Source of the DNA: Anaerolineae bacterium
Lineage (GTDB): Bacteria; Chloroflexota; Anaerolineae; JAFGEY01
Assembly: GCA_016929205.1 (NCBI GenBank)
Contig: JAFGJF010000438.1
Span: forward strand, 1-7,318
Direction: 5' to 3'
DNA length: 7,318 nucleotides
Under the pieces are notes generated by a model. The model was not told the DNA's origin. It did not search any database and was given only the letters and a program-made list of their open reading frames with translations. This document shows, piece after piece, positions 1 to 5,031 of the stretch. The position numbers and the translations under genes were made by a program. Every line of letters starts with the position of its first letter. The stretch's first letter is position 1.

Positions 1-76
1 CCAGCGGCGAGAAAAGCGTCACAGCCAGAGCGATCAGCAAACCGGCCAACCACCAGTACTTTTTGAACGCACTCAT
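1..76 (-). CDS. PDGLE/CbiN-like membrane protein, N-terminal fragment
   Basis: Only the first 25 codons are inside the window; the gene continues to the left. The visible part has two lysines and two tryptophans after the start, then one hydrophobic helix ending in ALAVTLFSP. This is the usual N-terminus of the small PDGLE-domain (CbiN-like) proteins that accompany CbiM/NikM in nickel and cobalt ECF transporters, where they act as an extra membrane subunit needed for metal entry. The PDGLE motif itself is outside the window. A strong ribosome binding site, AAAGGAGA, precedes the ATG at a good distance and overlaps the TAA stop of cbiM, so the two genes are translationally close and surely one operon. 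The call rests on context plus the short N-terminus; a generic one-helix membrane protein cannot be excluded. Confidence 0.8.
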   Translation of the reverse strand, partial: MSAFKKYWWLAGLLIALAVTLFSPL

Positions 77-87
77 TGTTGTCTCCT

Positions 88-735
88 TTATGCCTCTGAC
101 ACTTGCTGCAAGGTTAACAAGTCGGGGCGTACAACCCGCAGAAAGGCCAGCACAGCCACAGTGATCAATCCTTCGCCAACACCGATAAGCGCGTGTGTAC
201 CACCCATCGCTGGGAACACAATACCGAAAGGTGACGTCCCTGATAGGGCCAGTTCGACCGCGGCAACCAAGGCGGCAATGACCACCGATGCCCATGCCGC
301 GACAAATCCCCCGACCGAGATCGCCCAGGTCTTGTCTCCAAACAGGCGCTTTAGTCCCGTATAGATTGCCCAACCCGACAGAACGCCAACGATAGCCATG
401 TTAAAGATGTTCGCTCCCAAAACCAACAAGCCACCATCTTGAAACAACAATGCCTGCACGGCCAATACGCTGGTCATCACCAACATACCTGCCCATGGCC
501 CCAGCAAAATCGCTGCCAGTGTGCCACCCAACAAATGTCCCGACGTACCACCTGCAATCGTAAAGTTCATCATCTGGGCAGCAAAAATGAATGCCGCCGA
601 GACACCCATCAATGGCACCTGCCGCTCGGTGAGCGTCTTGTTCACCCGGCGCACGGCATACGCCACGCCGCCTGCCGACGCAACCCAGGTCGCTGCCGAG
701 GTTACCGGATCAAGAAATCCATCTGGAATGTGCAT
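88..735 (-). CDS. cbiM: Nickel/cobalt ECF transporter substrate-binding subunit CbiM/NikM
   Basis: Integral membrane S-component that binds Ni2+ or Co2+ and hands it to the CbiQ/CbiO energizing module. The protein has 215 residues, the normal length, and starts with MHIPDGFLD, the family signature. In structurally studied NikM the free amino terminus, His2 and His67 make the square-planar metal site; here His2 is present and the histidine of TSGHLLGG falls exactly at 67. A later conserved GGTHALIGVGEG segment (about 178-190) is also present. About six hydrophobic helices can be read. Because Met1-His2 are metal ligands, the start is fixed at this ATG even though the ribosome site is modest (AAAGGG just upstream). 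Ni2+ versus Co2+ cannot be told from sequence; no cobalamin gene or nickel enzyme is in view. The next gene downstream is a PDGLE/CbiN-like protein 11 bases away. Confidence 0.95.
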   Translation of the reverse strand: MHIPDGFLDPVTSAATWVASAGGVAYAVRRVNKTLTERQVPLMGVSAAFIFAAQMMNFTIAGGTSGHLLGGTLAAILLGPWAGMLVMTSVLAVQALLFQDGGLLVLGANIFNMAIVGVLSGWAIYTGLKRLFGDKTWAISVGGFVAAWASVVIAALVAAVELALSGTSPFGIVFPAMGGTHALIGVGEGLITVAVLAFLRVVRPDLLTLQQVSEA

Positions 736-760
736 TTTCCCTTTCCCATCCTCTCTTTGT

Positions 761-780
761 TATTGCAATTGATTGCAATA
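761..780. promoter_or_regulatory. Palindromic operator, probable Fur-family metalloregulator site
   Basis: Two 9-base arms, TATTGCAAT and ATTGCAATA, are perfect reverse complements around a 2-base centre (TG). The palindrome covers the predicted transcription start of cbiM, the classic place for a repressor. AT-rich inverted repeats with TTGCAA half sites are of the size and type bound by Fur-family dimers, and TTGCAA-like half sites are known for the nickel regulator Nur of actinobacteria, although with slightly different spacing. The inference is metal-dependent repression of the uptake operon. The regulator is not encoded in this window, so its identity (Nur, Zur or other) is open. Confidence 0.7.
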
Positions 781-783
781 ACA

Positions 784-812
784 AGTATAGCACAATAACC
801 CAGATCGAGCAA
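784..812 (-). promoter_or_regulatory. Predicted sigma-70 promoter of cbiM
   Basis: On the minus strand TTGCTC (plus positions 807-812) and TATACT (784-789) are separated by exactly 17 bases. The -10 matches five of six consensus bases and the -35 three of six. The predicted start is near 777, giving a leader of about 40 bases before cbiM. The start point falls inside the 761-780 palindrome. Confidence 0.65.
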
Positions 813-846
813 ATGCTGTACAGGTGGCAAACAAACTTGGCCCTTT

Positions 847-879
847 CTAACCATTCTCTTACCACCTTTTAACCATTGT
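847..879 (+). repeat. Three tandem 11-base direct repeats, possible response-regulator box
   Basis: CTAACCATTCT (847-857), CTTACCACCTT (858-868) and TTAACCATTGT (869-879) follow each other without gap. The core TWACCA is kept in all three. An 11-base period is one helical turn and is typical of PhoB/PhoP/OmpR-type winged-helix regulators, which bind head to tail to direct repeats; TTAAC-like units occur in Gram-positive PhoP boxes. The array lies between the cbiM promoter and the 959 gene, about 80-110 bases ahead of the latter, and could activate either. The repeats are seen; the binding protein is inferred. Confidence 0.55.
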
Positions 880-881
880 GT

Positions 882-895
882 GGTACGATCATACC
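882..895. promoter_or_regulatory. Near-palindrome with possible -10 of the 959 gene
   Basis: GGTAC-GATC-ATACC is an inverted repeat with one mismatched pair (C886/A891). It contains TACGAT (884-889), a possible -10 with four of six consensus bases, and no fair -35 lies 17 bases upstream; instead the 11-base repeats end at 879. This is the arrangement expected of an activator-dependent promoter. A competing possibility is TTGACT at 901-906 as -35 with a poor TAAGCA (924-929) as -10. Neither is convincing alone. Confidence 0.35.
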
Positions 896-958
896 GTGTG
901 TTGACTTTCCGGAACCGCAAGAGTAAGCACAAATTCCTATAACATCAAGAGGTGGAAA

Positions 959-1273
959 ATGGTGGCATGCGAGTGGAATCAACCAGAATGGCAAGACAAC
1001 GATGCAGCCTATTGGGACGACGACATCGCGCGCGGTCTGCGAGCAAGCCTGACCGCCGTGCTTTCAGCCAAATTGGCCTGTGACGAAGGCAGCTTTGACT
1101 ATTTGGCCGGCGTTCTGTCCTTTGCCCAACGCCAGGCCAGCCTCTTTGGCATCTCGTGGCCGGAGCTGATGGCCAGCCTGTGCGCCAAACCAGAACTCTT
1201 GAGCATGATCCAACAACTCCAGTCGGGGCAGAGCAATCCTGTTGCAGTGTCCGTCAGTAGTGCCTGTCAATAA
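959..1273 (+). CDS. Hypothetical protein, 104 residues
   Basis: I do not recognise a family. Support for a real gene: a ribosome site AAGAGGTGG (947-955) just before the ATG, a run of 104 codons to TAA, an upstream control region, and a strong intrinsic terminator 32 bases after the stop. The N-terminal third is acidic and rich in Trp (residues 6, 11 and 19) and Asp (13, 15, 20-22). From about residue 23 to 87 it reads as three or four amphipathic helices. Cysteines are at 4, 41, 75 and 103. There is no signal peptide or membrane segment, so it is probably a small cytosolic helical protein. It is transcribed alone and diverges from the cbiM operon, so shared regulation with metal uptake is possible but unproven; the protein shows no histidine-based metal site. 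Confidence 0.75.
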   Translation: MVACEWNQPEWQDNDAAYWDDDIARGLRASLTAVLSAKLACDEGSFDYLAGVLSFAQRQASLFGISWPELMASLCAKPELLSMIQQLQSGQSNPVAVSVSSACQ

Positions 1274-1304
1274 TCAGCAAAACAAGTGCAGATCGAGATA
1301 GGTG

Positions 1305-1337
1305 GGCCTTGCCAGATTTGGCAAGGCCTTTTTCTTT
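1305..1337 (+). terminator. Rho-independent terminator after the 959 gene
   Basis: GGCCTTGCC (1305-1313) and GGCAAGGCC (1320-1328) form a perfect 9-pair stem with a 6-base loop, followed at once by TTTTTCTTT. It ends the unit of the 104-residue protein. Confidence 0.93.
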
Positions 1338-1363
1338 GACAAAGCGGCGTTTTGTGCGATAAT
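1336..1363 (+). promoter_or_regulatory. Predicted sigma-70 promoter of the PHP-domain gene
   Basis: A perfect -35 TTGACA (1336-1341), a 16-base spacer, and -10 GATAAT (1358-1363, five of six) preceded by TG at 1355-1356, an extended -10. The first T of the -35 lies in the T-tract of the terminator just upstream. The expected start near 1370 leaves a short leader to the ATG at 1413. This is the strongest promoter in the window. Confidence 0.8.
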
Positions 1364-1412
1364 GTGCAACAGGCTTGGTACACGAGTTTGAACTATCGAG
1401 GAGGATGATATT

Positions 1413-4001
1413 ATGTCAAGCGTTCGAGATGGCCCCGGCACATCGTTGTTTGCTCCCCTGCACATCGTGGGCAACGTCGCGCTCAAAGAGCTGATTGGTA
1501 TTGACGCATCTTTCAACACCCCCCTATCGCCAGAAATGATCTCTGCCATAGAGCACGCCCCTGACGGTGACTGCGTGTGTTGGGGCATCCCCTTTACGAT
1601 TCGTGATGCGGTGGTCGTGGCCGAACGCCCTGTTTCAGTCGAGCTTCCCCCGACCAGGGCGCAGTGGCTGGTTTTTATGCACACCTCCGACTTGAGACCG
1701 GTAAAACAGAACAATGACGGATTCTATTCACCGATGCGCGGAGCAGGACAGCTTGGTGAACACGCCGCCAACTATGTCGTTTTCTACCAGGATGGCACCA
1801 AGGAACAACTCACCATCCGCCGCCGCCACCAGATCGGTGCCTTTCAGCGCCGTTGGGGCGAAAACTGCTTCGAAGCAGTGGCCCATCACAAGCAGCATCC
1901 CGTGCGTGCCTCTCACGAACAACTGCGTGCCGGTTGGGGGTGGACACAGACCCGTGTGAACACGGCCGACAGCGGGCCTTGGGTGAACTGGCTGTGGGCG
2001 TGGCAGAACCCGCATCCCGACAAAGTGATGATCGGCATTCGCTTTGAACCCGTGTCGGGCATCGTCATTGTATCAGCCATTTCAGCGAGCCATCTTGAGC
2101 GGCGCGGCGATACACTCAAAACGACGCCCTTGCGCTGGCAGCCACGTCGCAAGGCGCTGTTCAGGCTGCCCGAAGGAGAAGCGTTCCGGCCCAATCTGGA
2201 CGACGCTGGCAATCTGGAGCAAATCCAGCTTGACATGGGCGCGGTCATCTCGGCCCGGCCGAGAGTGCGCTATCCCAACGAGACTTGGGCCGAGACGTAT
2301 AACAACCAGGTGCCAGTGCGATCGGAAAACGAGATCATTGTCGAGTACACAGCACATCTAGACGCGCGCTTTCACCTGTTCAGCGGCCAGGTGATCCCCG
2401 TCGCCGCCCTGGAAAAAGGTGTGCCCGACATGGAACCGGTTAACCCGGCAACGCAGCGGGTGACACTCAAGGCTGTTGACAAAACATCTGGCAAACCGGT
2501 GGCCGCCAAGCTGCACGTGCACGGCGAATGGGGCGAATACCTCGCGCCTATCGACCGCCACCGCATCCTCAACCCGGCATGGTTTGAGGATTACAGCGTC
2601 GATTTCAGCCATCAGGACATCCACTCCTGCACGTATATTCCGGGAGAAACAACAATCGATCTGCCGTTAGGCCAGGTCTATATCGAACTGTCCAAGGGTT
2701 TTGAAATCTGCCCCGTGCGCCAGGTCATCGAGGTCACACCGGCGACGACCGAGATCGTCGTGCCGGTGGAAAAAGTGCTGCCCTGGCGTGAAAAGGGCTG
2801 GATCACGGCAGACACGCACGTCCACTTTTTGACGCCCATGTCGGCCATGCTAGAGGGCGCGGCAGAAGGGGTCAACGTCGTCAACCTGCTGGCCAGCCAG
2901 TGGGGTGAGTTGATGACCAACGTCGGCGATTTTGACGGCAAGACGACGTGGGGCTCCCACGAAGCAGGTGGCGATGGCGAGTACCTGGTGCGCGTAGGCA
3001 CCGAGAACCGGCAGCACGTGCTGGGACACATTTCGCTGCTGGGCTACGAGGGTAGGATCATCGCCCCCATGACCACAGGCGGCCCCGACGAGGCCGCGAT
3101 CGGCGATCCGATCGAGACCCTGCTCACCGAATGGGCGCGGCAGTGCCACAAGCAAGGCGGGCTGGTCGTGCTGCCCCACTTTCCCAACCCCCGCGCCGAA
3201 CACGCCGCCAGCATCGTCCACGGCGACATTGACGCCGTGGAAATGACGTCGTGGGGCAGTCTGTACGGCGGCATCGATCCTTATTCGCTGTCCGACTGGT
3301 ACCGCTACCTGAACTGCGGCTACCTGGTGGCCGCGGTGGGCGGCACAGACAAGATGTCGGCCAACACCGCCGTCGGCACCGTGCGCACCTATGCGCGCAT
3401 CGCGCCGGACGAGCCGTTTAGCTATGCGAACTGGATGCAGGCTGTGCGGCGCGCCGAGACGTTTGTCACTTATGGGCCGCTGCTCGAATTTGCCGTCGAT
3501 GGCCGGCCGATGGGAACGACGATCGAGATGTCAGCCACGGGCGGCACCGTCGACGTCACCTGGCAGGTCGCCAGTGTCACCGTGCCTATGTCGCGTGTAG
3601 AACTGGTCGTCAACGGCGAAATTGTCGAAAGTGTCGCCGTCGATGCCGGGCAAGGCAGCGGCAACTGGCGGGTCAAGGTCGAAAAAAGTTCGTGGCTGGC
3701 CCTGCTGGTGCGCGGGCATTACCAGGACAAACCCGAGATCATTGCCGCCCATTCATCGCCGGTTGTGGTGAGCGTCAAGGATTCGCCCATCTTGGCCGCT
3801 GCGGATGCGGTGACCATCCTGGAACAAATCGAAGGCGCAATGGCCTACCTGGACACGGTCGGCACGCGCCAAGATGATCGCACCTACAAACGTATGCGCC
3901 TGGTGCTCGAAGCCGCGCACCGCAGCCTGCACAATCGTATGCACCGCCAGGGCTTCTATCACGATCACACCCCGGTGGACGATCACCCGGCGCATCACTG
4001 A
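1413..4001 (+). CDS. CehA/McbA-like PHP-domain metallohydrolase with N-terminal beta region
   Basis: 862 residues. The start is supported by GAGGAGG (1398-1404) eight bases before the ATG. Residues about 460-700 form a PHP/amidohydrolase-like domain: DTHVH (467-471) supplies the first metal histidines, VVLPHF gives His589, DAVEM gives Glu610, and AVGGTDK gives Asp646. In CehA/McbA proteins such residues bind two or three metal ions and hydrolyse phosphate esters or carbamates; the substrate here cannot be named. Residues 1-350 look beta-rich, with a segment (about 84-145) containing FMHTSD and a YVVFYQDGT turn like the jelly-roll regions of carbohydrate-active proteins; about 350-450 resembles an Ig/carboxypeptidase-regulatory-like fold, and about 700-790 a further beta module. 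The C-terminus is helical and His-rich (His 836, 840, 844, 850, 852, 858, 861, 862). No signal peptide is seen, so it is probably cytosolic. Domain limits are approximate. The gene is monocistronic, with its own promoter and no downstream partner on this strand. Confidence 0.85.
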   Translation: MSSVRDGPGTSLFAPLHIVGNVALKELIGIDASFNTPLSPEMISAIEHAPDGDCVCWGIPFTIRDAVVVAERPVSVELPPTRAQWLVFMHTSDLRPVKQNNDGFYSPMRGAGQLGEHAANYVVFYQDGTKEQLTIRRRHQIGAFQRRWGENCFEAVAHHKQHPVRASHEQLRAGWGWTQTRVNTADSGPWVNWLWAWQNPHPDKVMIGIRFEPVSGIVIVSAISASHLERRGDTLKTTPLRWQPRRKALFRLPEGEAFRPNLDDAGNLEQIQLDMGAVISARPRVRYPNETWAETYNNQVPVRSENEIIVEYTAHLDARFHLFSGQVIPVAALEKGVPDMEPVNPATQRVTLKAVDKTSGKPVAAKLHVHGEWGEYLAPIDRHRILNPAWFEDYSVDFSHQDIHSCTYIPGETTIDLPLGQVYIELSKGFEICPVRQVIEVTPATTEIVVPVEKVLPWREKGWITADTHVHFLTPMSAMLEGAAEGVNVVNLLASQWGELMTNVGDFDGKTTWGSHEAGGDGEYLVRVGTENRQHVLGHISLLGYEGRIIAPMTTGGPDEAAIGDPIETLLTEWARQCHKQGGLVVLPHFPNPRAEHAASIVHGDIDAVEMTSWGSLYGGIDPYSLSDWYRYLNCGYLVAAVGGTDKMSANTAVGTVRTYARIAPDEPFSYANWMQAVRRAETFVTYGPLLEFAVDGRPMGTTIEMSATGGTVDVTWQVASVTVPMSRVELVVNGEIVESVAVDAGQGSGNWRVKVEKSSWLALLVRGHYQDKPEIIAAHSSPVVVSVKDSPILAAADAVTILEQIEGAMAYLDTVGTRQDDRTYKRMRLVLEAAHRSLHNRMHRQGFYHDHTPVDDHPAHH

Positions 4002-4047
4002 CAAACAAACAGCGGACCATCAAGCAAGTCGTTACGGTGTGCCAAAT

Positions 4048-4095
4048 ACACGCTACAGGAGGAACCACATAAAATGTGATTCCTCCTGTAGGTGT
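4048..4095. repeat. Long hairpin between convergent genes
   Basis: The 138 bases between the two convergent genes hold no gene, but this inverted repeat stands out. CTACAGGAGGAA (4053-4064) pairs perfectly with TTCCTCCTGTAG (4080-4091); after one C/A mismatch five more pairs (4066-4070 with 4074-4078) close a 3-base AAA loop, and ACAC (4048-4051) can pair with GTGT (4092-4095) across a one-base bulge. That makes 21 pairs in 48 bases. There is no T-run after it on the plus strand and only a weak ATTT on the minus strand, so it is not a standard intrinsic terminator. It may block transcription from both sides, protect the 3' end of either mRNA, or be a copy of a dispersed palindromic repeat. 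Confidence 0.85.
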
Positions 4096-4139
4096 CACTC
4101 TGCCAAGCCTATCTTGTTTGATCGCAAGTCAAAAGCCGG

Positions 4140-4820
4140 CTAGGCGGCTCCCTCACCGGCCACGACCGAAGTAAACGTCTTCCACAGGATCTGGAGGTCC
4201 AGCCACAGGCTCTGATGGCGAGCGTACTCGACGTCGTACTGAACAATCTTGTCAAAGCTAATCGCGCTGCGCCCGTTCACCTGGGCCAGCCCGGTGATCC
4301 CCGGCAGCACCGACAGACGCTCCTTGTGCCATTCTTTGTAGGCTTCAACTTCCCACAACACGTTGGGACGAGGGCCGATCAGACTCATGTCGCCTTTTAG
4401 GATGTTGATCAACTGCGGCAATTCATCCAGACTGGTCTTGCGCAAGATCCGCCCCACGCGCGTGACCTGCGAGTCGGTAAACGGCTTAAAGACCGTCTTT
4501 TCGTCACCCTCCGCCTCGCCGATCTGACCCTGGACAAACGCTTTCATAAACGCCTGGTGGTAAGAGTCATCCAGGTTGTGGGTCATCGTGCGAAATTTAT
4601 AGATGTTGAAAATGCGCCCATCTTTGCCAACGCGTTTCTGCTTGAACAGCGCCGGGCCGGGTGAATCAAACCGGATAAGTAATGCAATAAAGGCCATTGC
4701 AGGAAGTATCATAGGCAGAACCATGATCGTGATCCCAAGGTCGATAAGACGTTTCAAAAGCTGGTATCCACGCTTGGAGCGATTGACCTGGGGACGAGCT
4801 GCTGCCGCTGTAAATGCCAT
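4140..4820 (-). CDS. Monotopic phosphoglycosyl transferase (bacterial sugar transferase)
   Basis: Transfers a sugar-1-phosphate from a nucleotide sugar to undecaprenyl phosphate at the inner face of the membrane, the first step of exopolysaccharide or glycan assembly. I start it at the ATG at 4820 (226 residues) because AGGAG lies seven bases upstream; an ATG at 4877 would add 19 residues but has no such site. Features in this numbering: a hydrophobic, proline-containing re-entrant helix (about 24-50), SPGP (53-56), a KFRTM segment, the catalytic Asp-Glu pair in SLDELPQL (D132, E133), GPRP (149-152) and PGITGL (173-178). This is the minimal catalytic form, like PglC, without the N-terminal four-helix and nucleotide-binding-like regions of WcaJ/WbaP. 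No glycosyltransferase, flippase or polymerase gene is next to it. The sugar is unknown. Confidence 0.93.
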   Translation of the reverse strand: MAFTAAAARPQVNRSKRGYQLLKRLIDLGITIMVLPMILPAMAFIALLIRFDSPGPALFKQKRVGKDGRIFNIYKFRTMTHNLDDSYHQAFMKAFVQGQIGEAEGDEKTVFKPFTDSQVTRVGRILRKTSLDELPQLINILKGDMSLIGPRPNVLWEVEAYKEWHKERLSVLPGITGLAQVNGRSAISFDKIVQYDVEYARHQSLWLDLQILWKTFTSVVAGEGAA

Positions 4821-4894
4821 TTTCCACTCCTGAAACAAGTATGAATTGAATAATTTCATATATGACCAGTATGCCACATAATTGTAAGACCCAG

Positions 4895-4923
4895 GTTAGA
4901 AAAGAGTTTGAAATGAGTATCAA
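4895..4923 (-). promoter_or_regulatory. Candidate promoter of the sugar transferase gene
   Basis: On the minus strand TTGATA (4918-4923, five of six -35 bases) and TCTAAC (4895-4900, four of six -10 bases) are 17 bases apart. The leader would be about 70 bases and would contain the imperfect inverted repeat TATGAA/TTCATA (4840-4845 and 4855-4860). Other AT-rich -10 candidates lie closer to the gene, so the assignment is tentative. Confidence 0.45.
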
Positions 4924-4951
4924 CTTGTTTATGGCCAGAGTACGATACGTT

Positions 4952-4980
4952 TTGCCCTGATTCGCTTTTGCGAGTACAAT
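4952..4980 (+). promoter_or_regulatory. Predicted promoter of the S9 peptidase gene
   Basis: TTGCCC (4952-4957, four of six) and TACAAT (4975-4980, five of six) with a 17-base spacer. The start would be near 4987, leaving a leader of about 45 bases that holds the ribosome site. It diverges from the sugar transferase promoter about 30 bases away. Confidence 0.65.
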
Positions 4981-5031
4981 ACAATAAAGAACGATCCAAT
5001 CCCATTATGGATAAACTGGAGGAACAACGAG

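Noticed and set aside
736..790. Cobalamin riboswitch in the cbiM leader.
   Set aside because: The leader from the predicted start is only about 40 bases, far too short for a cobalamin or NiCo riboswitch, and the conserved B12-box is not seen.
1274..1714. Antisense 146-codon open frame over the terminator and the start of the PHP-domain gene.
   Set aside because: It crosses a terminator and a strong promoter, has no ribosome site I can see, and its product is low in recognisable features.
4053..4091. Tiny start-stop reading frames in the hairpin: AGGAGG then ATG-TGA on the plus strand, and AGGAGG then a five-codon frame ending in TAG on the minus strand.
   Set aside because: Both follow from the palindrome itself; the Shine-Dalgarno is buried in the stem and no downstream gene exists that a leader peptide could control.
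4821..4877. Longer N-terminus of the sugar transferase starting at 4877.
   Set aside because: AGGAG lies seven bases before the ATG at 4820, while 4877 has no ribosome site; the extra 19 residues are not typical of the family.
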